A stretch of DNA of 64,000 bases. Source: Rhynchopus euleeides (lineage: Eukaryota > Euglenozoa > Diplonemea > Diplonemida > Diplonemidae). Location: positions 1,488,001 to 1,552,000 of the forward strand of contig OY723298.1 of the NCBI GenBank assembly GCA_963210315.1. Direction: 5' to 3'. Below, one piece after another: positions 51,512 to 59,777 of the stretch (its first letter is position 1; each line of letters starts with the position of its first letter). Below the pieces are notes generated by a model. That model was given only the letters and a program-made list of their open reading frames with translations, did no database searches and was not told the origin of the DNA. The position numbers and the translations under genes are program-made.

Positions 51512-54220
51512 ATGGCAACGTTTTCCTCCACAGCAACCACGACGGTTGCGGTTCACAATGCGGAGGAGCTGTCGACGGGGTACACCGCTGTGCCTGTGAA
51601 GAGGTTTCCCAGGCGGGCGCTCGCGGAGACCTCCGAGGAGAAGTACTGGAGGAATTTCAAAAAGCGGACCGAGATCCCTGCGGACTTCAAGGGGCGAACC
51701 AGCTGCATCGACTTCTGCCCCAGAGCCCCCCACCTCTGCGCTGTGACAGGCCAAGGCAAGGTCCTCCTCTTCAACCCGAAGACCCATGAGAAGGTGAAGG
51801 AGCTGAACCCATCCGACACGGTTTACTGCACCCGGTGGCGCCCTGATGGCAAGCTGCTGGTGACCTCAGGGGAGAAGACAGGCATCCGTCTGTGGAACCT
51901 CGGTAGTATGAAGATGCTGCGTGAGTTGCACGGCGATCCCATGGGGTTGAAGGGGCACAAGCGTGCCGTGCATTCCGTGCACTTCCTCTCCGACAAGCAG
52001 AAGTTGGTTTCCGGAAGCGACGACGCGACTGTCGGGGTGTGGGATGTGGCAACGCAGCAGCTCGTCAACCGCATCTCAGGCCACAGCGATTACGTCAGGG
52101 CGACAGCGGTGCACCCACTCAACCCAAACATCATCGCATCTGGCTCCCACGACAAGACTGTGAAGGTGTGGGATTTGCGGACACCGTGCACCTCAGCGGG
52201 GTCGTCGTACACCCTGTCGGACCCTGTCACCTCCCTGCAGTTCCACCCGGCAGGCGCCTACATCGCGGCGGCGAGCGCAACAGAGGTGACCCTTTGGGAC
52301 ACCGCCACCTCTGCCGCCTCCCAGACCCCGGTTGCAACCCTCGCGGGCCACACGAAGGACATCACCTCGATGTGCTTCAACTTCTACGGCTCCCGCCTGC
52401 TGACAGGCTCTATCGACCGCCACGTCAAGGTGTACGAAACGGAGGGCTACACCGCAGTGCACAGCATGTCCTTCCCGGAGCCGGTTTGCTCTGTGGGGCT
52501 CAGCCAGGACGGGCTGTGCCTCACGGTGGGCGGGCTTGCGGGGAAGATCTACATCCGCTCGCGCAACCCCTCGCAGGGCGGGGGGAAGGCGGAGGAGGGC
52601 GATGTGGAGGCAGAGCTGGCTCAGAACGCATACGCCGAGGAGGGGGCAGGTGCGGAGGACCCGGCGCTGCGTGAGCTGCAGCTGTACTCTGGGTTTGGGG
52701 ATATGACTGTCGAGCGGAAGCGGAACTGGCATGTGCCCACGCGGTCCGCGCCGTCGCATTCGAAGGATTTCATCGTGGAGTCGGCTCATGAGAAGCGCCT
52801 GCGCCGTTACGATGTTGCCTTCAAAAAATTCAACTATCACAAGGCGGTGGATGAGGTGCTTGCGGAGAAGAAGAGCAACCTCAACAGGCACGACCTCTTC
52901 CTCACAGTCATCACCGAGCTGCACAGGAGGAACGGTCTCCGCATTGCCCTGTCAGGGCGTGACTCGACCACCGTGTTGGAGCTTCTGGGTTACGTCAAGT
53001 TCGGTATGTCGCTGTTTCTTCTCAAGGGACATGCAGTCCTGGCTGTCTGCTCCCGAGGGATATGGTGGTCGGGGTAGCGCGAAGTGGTTCACATGGGATT
53101 TGTTCTGTTCGTGATTGCAACACGCGGTGGAAGTGAGTAGACATATCGGGGATCGCACACAGTTTCTTGCAGAGCTGCAGTGCTTTCTTCGTTCTGACTT
53201 TTGTGCAGAACGGTTGTTGATGCACTCTCTCCACACGCACCACTTGCCCCCCACAGGGATCTCGGACCCGCGCCGCTCGGACATGATGTGCCTTGTGCTC
53301 AACCTCATCGTCGAGATCTACCACCCCGTCCTGCACGAATCCCCCGAGATCATGCACGAAGTGATGGGTATCCGGAAGAAGCTTGACGCGAGGGTATGTC
53401 CAGTTGACATGGTGCAGTGCCTCGTCTTACCCAGGGAGGGGTGTGTTCCTTCGTTCTGTGTGTCTTGGTTGTCGTTGCCAGCTGTACCCACCGAAGTCAA
53501 GAAGAGACAGCGACTTCCCATGCGCTGCCCCCTTCCCCAGCTTTGGGAGACGTGCCTTGTGCCAGACAGGAGACGTTCGATCCCCCTCACACACACCCAC
53601 CGAAGTCAAGAAGAGACGGCTGCGTCCCATGCACCGACCCCTTCCCCAGCTTCGGGAGATCTCAGCCCCTCCCGAACCCGCCACCACCACCCAGGCCCAA
53701 GAAGGGGCGGCGCTGCCTGTGTGCCGCCCCCTCCACATCCTCGGGATATGCCACCGACCCACTGGCCCTTGCCAGCCACGCTGTATCCACCGAAGTCAAG
53801 AAGAGACAGCGGCTTCCCATGCGCTGCCCCCTTCCCCAGCTTTGGGAGATGTGCCTTGTGCCAGGCAACACCCCCCTCACACCCACCGAAGTCAAGAAGA
53901 GACGGCTGCGCCCCATGCACCGACCCCTTCCCCAGCTTTGGGAGACGTACATTGATTCATCTTCTTATCTCTGGCGTGGCGAAGCCCACCTCAGTTCTCT
54001 GTGACTTACCTTTCTTCTACTTAGCCGAGCCCCACCCACCACACCACACCCTTCCCCACAGCTGACGGACCTCGGTGACTACGAGGTGGTCCTCGGGACG
54101 GTGAAGGCGCTGAGTGCGCAGAGCAAGCTGGCACACCTCAAACGACAACGCCAGGCTAAGGTGGATGGGGCGGACCTCCCTGCGGACTCTTCCATGGATG
54201 GGGAGAACGACGAGGACTGA
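51512..54220 (+). CDS. UTP15: UTP15-like U3 snoRNP WD40 protein (three exons)
   Basis: Exons 51512-53003, 53257-53393 and 54062-54220 give 595 residues. Residues about 75-360 hold WD40 repeats with the expected G-H and W-D positions (LKGHKRAVHSVHF, VGVWDVATQQLVNRISGHSD, DKTVKVWDLR, LAGHTKDITSMCF). The start, VKRFPRRALAETSEEKYWRNF, matches the UTP15 N-terminus. The C-terminal helical part (AFKKFNYHKAVDEVL and DPRRSDMMCLVLNLIVEIY) is the UTP15_C region. The protein works in the t-UTP subcomplex of the small-subunit processome in the nucleolus, early in 18S rRNA maturation. Introns of 253 and 668 bp start GTATGT and end ACAG. The second intron contains a minisatellite. The tail is acidic. Confidence 0.9.
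53485..53950 (+). repeat. Minisatellite inside UTP15 intron 2
   Basis: Four imperfect copies of a unit of about 65 bp start with ACCCACCGAAGTCAAGAAGA (about 53485, 53596, 53788 and 53880) and end near CCCCAGCTTTGGGAGA. Spacers between copies vary in length. Confidence 0.9.
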
Positions 54221-55081
54221 ACCAAAAGCCATGCTGCGTGCGCAACAGCACGTTTCACGGCCCGTCCACAGCCACCCCTCAAGCCCACTACGTGAGCACA
54301 CCTGAGCTTGGTTGATCTAGCCCGGCAGATATGGACACCGCCACACATACAGATAAGTCGTGAGAACGGACAGCCGCCCCGCTGCAGTGCGCCACCGGGC
54401 CTGCCTTGACACCTTCCGCCCCGTCTTTCCCTGCCAACAGGGTTTTCAGTTCAGGCGGCACAAGCAACGCCTTTATCTTTGATTTCCTGAGAACCTTTAC
54501 ACGATCATCTCCTTGTGTAGAGAGGCTTGGGCAGAGGGGGCGGGGGTGAGGGTGAAACGTGCGGCCGTTGTTGCCCGTTATTGACCCGCTCTCCACCTCC
54601 GGATTCCCCTCAGTGTCCTTTTTCGGGTGTGTGGTTGCGGTGCATGGAACTGCCAGCAGGTTCCAAAGAAACGGGAGAGGTGGGAGGGGGGTGATATCAC
54701 AAAAACGAGTTGGTGGCATCCGTGTGAGGAGGCACCGCTGTGGCAGGGGTGGAGTCACCTTTGGCACGATTTGGGAGTCGGCGTGCGATTCAATCAATTT
54801 AGCAGTCGCGAGAGAGGTCGCAAGGGTGGGTGGGTGGGTTCAGTCAGGCTGTCGTCATGCCAGAGTGGTTGGGCAGGGATCGAAGCGAGCTCGAAACATC
54901 GCATGTGTATCAAGGTCAGAGAAGCAACTCCGTTCCGAAAAAAAAAAGTGTCGTGGTAGATATGTCAGCCGAGGTTGGTGGTTGTTTGCATAGGCAAGTG
55001 CTGCCGGGTCACTCACAGCAGTCATGATCCCACCGCCACCTGCAGGTTTGGTTCGTGCGAGCAAGACACAGCAAGGAGAAG
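54221..55081. other. Intergenic between UTP15 and histone array
   Basis: No gene is seen. Homology to the leader of the second H3 gene begins only at about 55042 (CCTGCAGGTTTGGTTCG), so the array boundary lies there. Confidence 0.6.
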
Positions 55082-55531
55082 ATGCCGCGGTCGCAGAAGT
55101 CGCAGGGGACGCAGGGGAAAGACGGGAAGAAGCGCAAGGCGCCCGTGAAGCTGAACTACCGGCCGTCTGGGCGTGACGCGGACGGGAAGAAGAAGCCTGT
55201 GAAGGGTGGGAAGGGTGCGAAGAAGGGGGAGAAGCGGACGATGCGGTTCCACGCCGGGACCGTTGCGCTGCGTGAGATCAAGCAGCTGCAGAAGGGGACG
55301 CAGCTCCTGATCCAGAAGGCGCCCTTCCAGCGCCTCGTGCGTGAGATCATGGACACGCACAAGCAGGACCTGCGCTTCCGTGCGTCGGCTCTGGAGGCGA
55401 TGCAGGAGGCGAGCGAGCAGTACCTGATCGGTGTGTTCGAGGGTGCGGTGATCCTGCAGCTGCACCGCAAGAAGAAGACGCTGGTGCAGAAGGACCTGCA
55501 CTACACCATTCGCATTCGCGGGGACCTGTAG
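55082..55531 (+). CDS. Divergent histone H3, copy 1
   Basis: The 149-residue protein is clearly H3 in its core: GTVALREIKQLQKGTQLLIQ, APFQRLVREI, DLRFRASALEAMQEASEQYL, IGVFEG and a final RIRGDL. The roughly 60-residue N-terminal tail bears no resemblance to ordinary H3. The ARTKQTARKS start, the ARKS repeat and the residues used as K4, K9, K27 and K36 are absent, replaced by Gln/Ser and then Gly/Lys-rich sequence. The conserved core Cys is also missing. The product forms nucleosomes with H4. Most H3-tail readers and writers known elsewhere would not find their target. The start at 55082 is the first Met of the shared segment. A second identical protein is encoded at 61539. Confidence 0.92.
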   Translation: MPRSQKSQGTQGKDGKKRKAPVKLNYRPSGRDADGKKKPVKGGKGAKKGEKRTMRFHAGTVALREIKQLQKGTQLLIQKAPFQRLVREIMDTHKQDLRFRASALEAMQEASEQYLIGVFEGAVILQLHRKKKTLVQKDLHYTIRIRGDL

Positions 55532-55627
55532 GGTGCGTGACGTCCCGTCTTTGCCGTTGCTTGCCTTGAGTTCGTGGTAAGAGTTTGTATTGTGTGTTGT
55601 ACATGTGCTGCTTCTGCTTCTGAAAAA

Positions 55628-55669
55628 CCTCGGCACCTGTGCGGCTTGCTGCCGTGCAATGTGCCGAGG
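55628..55669 (+). promoter_or_regulatory. Hairpin downstream of H3
   Basis: CCTCGGCAC pairs with GTGCCGAGG; inside, GCGGC pairs with GCCGT around a TTGCT loop. It begins 97 nt after the H3 stop and is kept in the second copy (62085-62126). A 3'-end or stability signal is inferred. Confidence 0.5.
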
Positions 55670-55910
55670 GGCGGTGTTACCTGCCATACAGAACACGTGA
55701 AGGGGTGATGAGGTGTTCGGGAAGCACATGCTGCAGGGCCACCCCCACACCCTCCCTACCTGTCACCCTGTGACCAAGGCATGCTGCCCTGTTGTGACGC
55801 AGCCTGTGTTGTGCTGCTGCATGTTGCTCACCCTTGCCCGCACCCTACAACCAACACGACCCGCACCCACACACCACCAGATCTACTGTAACAACACAAG
55901 CACACTCACA

Positions 55911-56249
55911 ATGCCTGCCAAGTCTACCGGGAAGTCCGTGGCGGCGAAGGGGAAGACGGAGAAGAAGACGGCGAGCTCGAAGCGCAAGGGTGCCAAGTCT
56001 GCTTCCAACCAGCGTGGGATCACGAAGGGCAGCATCCGTCGTCTGGCGCGCCGTGGTGGGTGCAAGCGTCTGGCGAGCAGCGTGTACGACGAGGCGCGCA
56101 ACATCCTGCGCACCTTCGTGGAGCAGGTGATGAAGGACACGCACGCGCTGATGGAGGTGCGTGAGAAGGCGCCCGCGAAGACGGTGCGTGTGGAGCACAT
56201 CCTGTACGCCCTGAAGAAGCGTGGCCGCACCCTGTACATCGCCAAGTAA
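55911..56249 (+). CDS. Divergent histone H4, copy 1
   Basis: The 112-residue protein carries the H4 core: RGITKGSIRRLARRGGCKRL, YDEARNILRTFVEQVMKD, and ILYALKKRGRTLY. The GSIRRLARRGG form, in place of the animal PAIRRLARRGG, is also seen in trypanosomatids. The N-terminal tail (PAKSTGKSVAAKGKTEKK) lacks the GKGGKGLGKGGAKRHRK sequence, including the basic patch that ends in K16-K20 and contacts the acidic patch of a neighbouring nucleosome. The loop before the last helix is a few residues longer (VREKAPAKTVRV). The start at 55911 follows an A/C-rich leader. The protein is identical to the copy at 62368. Confidence 0.93.
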   Translation: MPAKSTGKSVAAKGKTEKKTASSKRKGAKSASNQRGITKGSIRRLARRGGCKRLASSVYDEARNILRTFVEQVMKDTHALMEVREKAPAKTVRVEHILYALKKRGRTLYIAK

Positions 56250-56269
56250 GAGCACACGCATCTCCGTCT

Positions 56270-56602
56270 GTGATTGTGTCTGTGTCTGTGTTGCTGTTGA
56301 AGGGGAAGACGGAGAAGAAGACGGCGAGCTCGAAGCGCAAGGGTGCCAAGTCTGCTTCCAACCAGCGTGGGATCACGAAGGGCAGCATCCGTCGTCTGGC
56401 ACGCCGTGGTGGGTGCAAGCGTCTGGCGAGCAGCGTGTACGACGAGGCGCGCAACATCCTGCGCACCTTCGTGGAGCAGGTGATGAAGGACACGCACGCG
56501 CTGATGGAGGTGCGTGAGAAGGCGCCCGCGAAGACGGTGCGTGTGGAGCACATCCTGTACGCTCTGAAGAAGCGTGGCCGCACCCTGTACATCGCCAAGT
56601 AA
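56270..56602 (+). pseudogene. Partial H4 copy from a 347-bp tandem duplication
   Basis: Positions 56299-56645 duplicate 55946-56298. The copy lacks the H4 promoter and the first 12 codons. Upstream spacer sequence happens to supply an in-frame ATG at 56270, giving MIVSVSVLLL joined to H4 from KGKTEKK onward, with the whole histone fold intact. The second array unit lacks this duplication. It is probably silent, but a tail-swapped H4 of 110 residues is possible if transcribed by read-through. Confidence 0.75.
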
Positions 56603-56655
56603 GAGCACACACAGCTCCGTCTGTGATTGTGTCTGTGTTGCTGTTTACCCTTTTT

Positions 56656-56797
56656 TGCTGTTGATGGCGCCATGTCTCCGCTGAACAAGCTGCCTTTCAA
56701 GCTGTGCTGCCTGCACTTGCAGTGCGGCACAGTGGCGTGACTGCACGCCGGGTGTGGTTTGTTCTCTCGCGTTGTGGCGGTGGTGGCGTGGGAGGGG
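56656..56797 (+). repeat. Conserved spacer block upstream of H2B, copy 1
   Basis: This block of about 142 bp recurs at 57948-58090 and 62766-62908 with few changes. Each copy lies upstream of an H2B-type gene. It contains a strong hairpin (56704-56730: GTGCTGC-CTGCA-CT-TGCAG-T-GCGGCAC). It could be the H4 3' end, an H2B promoter, or a small RNA gene. Confidence 0.7.
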
Positions 56798-57011
56798 ACG
56801 AGACGGAGAACAAGACGATGAAAAGAGAGGCCAGAGTGTGGCGTGTGTCTTCTTGTTGTTGTTGTTGAAACTAGCTGGATAGCGTTGCCTGTGTTCCAGT
56901 GTCGACTCATCCCACATCAAACACAACACCACCCAACACACACCCACATCAACACCACCCAACACACACCCACACCCCATGCAGTTCACCAAGCCACACA
57001 CCACACACAAG

Positions 57012-57521
57012 ATGACTGCATCGTCGCCCGCGAAGTCCGGCGCCAAGCGCGGGAGGAAGCCTGCCGTTGAGGGGGAGAAGAAGCCGAAGAAGGCGTCGTT
57101 CACCAGCTACTCCCGGTTCATCCACCAGCTGATGAAGGCGCAGTTCAAGACGACGAAGGGAAAGAACAGCAAGGGGAAGACGACGGAGCGTGTGAAGGTT
57201 GCGATCACGTCGCGCGGGATGGGGATCGTGAACTCGTTCGTGGTGGACCTGTTCGAGCGCCTGGCGGAGGAGGCGGGGCGTGCCAGCCAGTTCGCCGGGT
57301 CGAAGACGCTGCGCAGCGGGGCCATCATGGCGGCTGTGAAGATGCACCTGCCGGAGGGTATGGCGAACCACGCCGCTGCGGCGGGTGTGTCTGCCGTGAC
57401 GCACTACACGAAGGCGCTGGAGCAGAAGCCGAGCTACCAGGCCGCACTGGCCAGGCGTGAGGAGGCTGCCAAGAACAGGAAGAAGAGGTCCCCCAAGAAG
57501 AAGGGGTCCCCCAAGAAGTGA
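57012..57521 (+). CDS. Divergent histone H2B with SPKK tail, copy 1
   Basis: The 169-residue protein shows the H2B fold: SYSRFIHQLMKAQF, then RGMGIVNSFVVDLFERLAEE, AGRASQFA, LRSGAIMAAVKMHLPEGMAN and AGVSAVTHYTKAL. Between helix 1 and helix 2, where ordinary H2B has a short L1 loop, about 19 extra Lys/Thr-rich residues appear (TTKGKNSKGKTTERVK). The C-terminus is extended by about 30 residues ending RSPKKKGSPKK, a type of minor-groove-binding SPKK motif known from sea urchin sperm histones and H1. The N-tail is short and Lys-rich. It pairs with the H2A at 59208, whose L2 loop is also enlarged. Confidence 0.92.
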   Translation: MTASSPAKSGAKRGRKPAVEGEKKPKKASFTSYSRFIHQLMKAQFKTTKGKNSKGKTTERVKVAITSRGMGIVNSFVVDLFERLAEEAGRASQFAGSKTLRSGAIMAAVKMHLPEGMANHAAAAGVSAVTHYTKALEQKPSYQAALARREEAAKNRKKRSPKKKGSPKK

Positions 57522-57578
57522 ACGTGAGCTGATCTTGTTGTGGTTGTGTGTGTGTCTGTTGTTTGTCTGACAAACGCA

Positions 57579-57610
57579 GTGCCGCCCTGCTCTCTTGCAG
57601 TGTGCGGCAT
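57579..57610 (+). promoter_or_regulatory. Hairpin downstream of H2B
   Basis: GTGCCGC (57579-57585) pairs with GCGGCAT (57604-57610); CTGC pairs with GCAG inside. It starts 58 nt after the stop and is kept at 63684-63715. The outer stem resembles the one at 56704. Confidence 0.5.
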
Positions 57611-57947
57611 TGCGGGCAGTACTGGCTGCCGGATGTGTGCCTTGGATGTTATGTGCCGACTGTTGGCTGTGTGACTCCACGTCCACTGGCGAGGTGAGTG
57701 CGTGCCCCCCTTCCCCCCTTGCATATTGTGCAATGCATTTGACTGTGCCAGCCTGTGTTGCCAGCATCTACTGATTCGTGTTGTGCACACTAGTGTCCCA
57801 CACCACAAATGAACCACCACCACGAACAGACCCTCTTGCTCACTGCACACCGACACAACACCACCTGCCAAGATCGAGCAGAATGAAGTTGAAGCGTGTA
57901 TCGTTGGTGCTCTGCGTGTCTGTGTCAGTGTTGCCGGTTCGACTGCT

Positions 57948-58090
57948 TTGCTGTTGATGGAGCCATGTCTCCGCTGAACAAGCTGCCTTTCAAGCTGTGT
58001 TGCCTGCACCTGCAGTGCGGCACAGTGGCGTGACTGCACGGCGGGTGTGGTTTGTTCTCTCGCGTTGTGGCGGTGGTGGCGTGGGAGGTG
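57948..58090 (+). repeat. Conserved spacer block upstream of H2B-like gene, copy 2
   Basis: Nearly identical to 56656-56797. It sits in a segment of about 400 bp that is present before the H2B-like gene here but missing at the same place in the second unit. Confidence 0.75.
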
Positions 58091-58209
58091 ATGCAATGTT
58101 CACTTGCTACTCGCCCTCCGTGTGGCTACTGTTCTCCAACCCTTCCTGCACCGACAGCAGGCCTGCACACTACACACTACACTGCAGTCACAAGGTTTCA
58201 GTTAACAAC

Positions 58210-58743
58210 ATGAAGGAGTTGGTGCTGAAACCCAGGAGGACGATGTACGACAACACTTATTGTAGGAAGACTGTGAGGTTCACGAGCTACGCCAGGTTTG
58301 TGCGCCGGCTTATGTATGAACTGTTTGGGACACAGGAGTCAAAGGGTATTCGGAGTTGCCGCCGGACAACTCAGTGCACTCGGTGCAAGGTGTCCATCAC
58401 AAAGCGCGCCATGGGGATTATGGACGCCTTTGTGGTGGACCTGGCGGAGCGCCTGGCGGAGGAGGCGGGGCGTGTGACACAGTTCGCAGGGCCGAAGACT
58501 GTGCGCTGTGGGGGGATTGTGGCGGCTGTGAAGATGCACGTGCCAGAGGAGCTGGCGCAACACGCCTTGGCACATGGTGTGTCTGCCGTGCGGCGCTGCA
58601 TCACACCGCTGGCGGAGAGGGCTCAGCGTGTTGAGAGACGCAGGCGGGAGCTTACCAGAGAGAGGGCTCAGCGTCGTGCCAGAAACCGTGAGAGACTAGA
58701 GAGAGACAGGCAACTGAAGATGCGCCTCAACGGCCTGTCGTGA
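58210..58743 (+). CDS. Arg-rich H2B-like histone variant
   Basis: The 177-residue protein is an H2B relative. It keeps RAMGIMDAFVVDLAERLAEE, AGRVTQFAGPKTVR, GIVAAVKMHVPEELAQHAL and HGVSAVRR, and an enlarged L1 loop at the same place as in H2B, but with Arg and Cys (CRRTTQCTRCKVSI) in place of Lys. The Lys/SPKK tail is replaced by a tail of about 45 residues dense in Arg and Glu (RRRRELTRERAQRRARNRER). The N-tail is also different (MKELVLKPRRTMYDN). Codon use is less G/C-biased than in the other histones, as in a gene under weaker or different expression. A stage-specific chromatin role is possible. A second member begins at 63923. Confidence 0.85.
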   Translation: MKELVLKPRRTMYDNTYCRKTVRFTSYARFVRRLMYELFGTQESKGIRSCRRTTQCTRCKVSITKRAMGIMDAFVVDLAERLAEEAGRVTQFAGPKTVRCGGIVAAVKMHVPEELAQHALAHGVSAVRRCITPLAERAQRVERRRRELTRERAQRRARNRERLERDRQLKMRLNGLS

Positions 58744-59207
58744 CACCCTCCAGTATAGTGTCGACACCGGAACCGAGCACGGGTCTGGCTTCTGTTTTGA
58801 TACTCTGATGCAACACTATGTGGCGTTGCCAAGGCCCTTTTGGGGCATCTGGTGGTGCTCGCCGCCATGACTGCCGGTCCCTCGCGCCCCTCCGCATGAG
58901 AGCGTGAAATGGGGCACATAGTTGTACTTGAAAGTCGAGTATCAGCTCCAGAATTCATGATGCACGAATTCACTTGGTTGCAAACAAATGTCACGAGAAT
59001 CTCGCAACCGTGAGGTTTGCTGGTGTTACCTTCGCGTGAGGATTGTCTTTGCTGTCTGGTTGCTGGGTTGTGCGCGCCCCCCCGTCTCTCACCCCGCTTC
59101 TTTGCACGTCAACATGCATGGCTTTGTGTCCTGCACGCACCACAGCCACAACGAATCAGCACCACCACACACAGACGAGACACTCTCGCTAACTTAACAC
59201 CAACACA

Positions 59208-59777
59208 ATGGCACCTTCCACGAAGAGCGGAAAGAAGGCGGCGCCTGTGTCGCTGACGACGATGGCGAAGCTGAAGCTGCCTGTGTCGCGCATCGGGAAG
59301 TCGCTGAAGAAGGGGCGCTACACGAGGCGGGTGAGCCCGACCGCCGCCGTGTTCCTGACGGCCGTGATTGAGTACTGCACGTCGGAGCTGCTGAAGCTGT
59401 CTGGGGAGGCGGCAAAGGTGACGGCGTACAAGAAGCGGATCAACAAGAAGGGGGAGAGCCACGAGGTGAAGGGGAAGACGACGCAGCACCAGATCCGCCC
59501 GCGCCACATCACCCTCGCCGTGTCGGAGGACGAGGACCTGGGGAAGCTGCTGTCGCACGTGACGATTGCCGGGGGCGGTGTTGCCGGCGGTGTGCACGGG
59601 GCGGTGGCGGAGAAGTCGGCCACCAAGTCGAGGAAGAAGTCTGCCGGCAGCAGCGGGGACAAGAAGAAGAGCGACAAGAAGAAGAAGGCGGCCGACAAGA
59701 AGAAGAAGGATGCCAAGAAGGCCTCCCCGAAGAAGAGCTCCCCCAAGGGCTCCCCCACGAAGAACAAGAGCAAGTAA
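59208..59777 (+). CDS. Divergent histone H2A with enlarged L2 loop and SPKK tail
   Basis: The 189-residue protein has the H2A fold: LPVSRIGKSLKKGRYTRRVS, VFLTAVIEYCTSELLKLSGEAA, then IRPRHITLAVSEDEDLGKLL and VTIAGGGV. Between helix 2 and the IRPRH strand, ordinary H2A has a short L2 loop; here there are about 20 extra residues (KRINKKGESHEVKGKTTQHQ). The C-terminal tail of about 60 residues is Lys/Ser-rich with ASPKKSSPKGSPTK. No H2A.X-type SQ(E/D) end is seen. Only one H2A gene is in the window. It follows the H2B-like gene in the array unit, and the next unit starts 1.76 kb downstream. Confidence 0.92.
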   Translation: MAPSTKSGKKAAPVSLTTMAKLKLPVSRIGKSLKKGRYTRRVSPTAAVFLTAVIEYCTSELLKLSGEAAKVTAYKKRINKKGESHEVKGKTTQHQIRPRHITLAVSEDEDLGKLLSHVTIAGGGVAGGVHGAVAEKSATKSRKKSAGSSGDKKKSDKKKKAADKKKKDAKKASPKKSSPKGSPTKNKSK

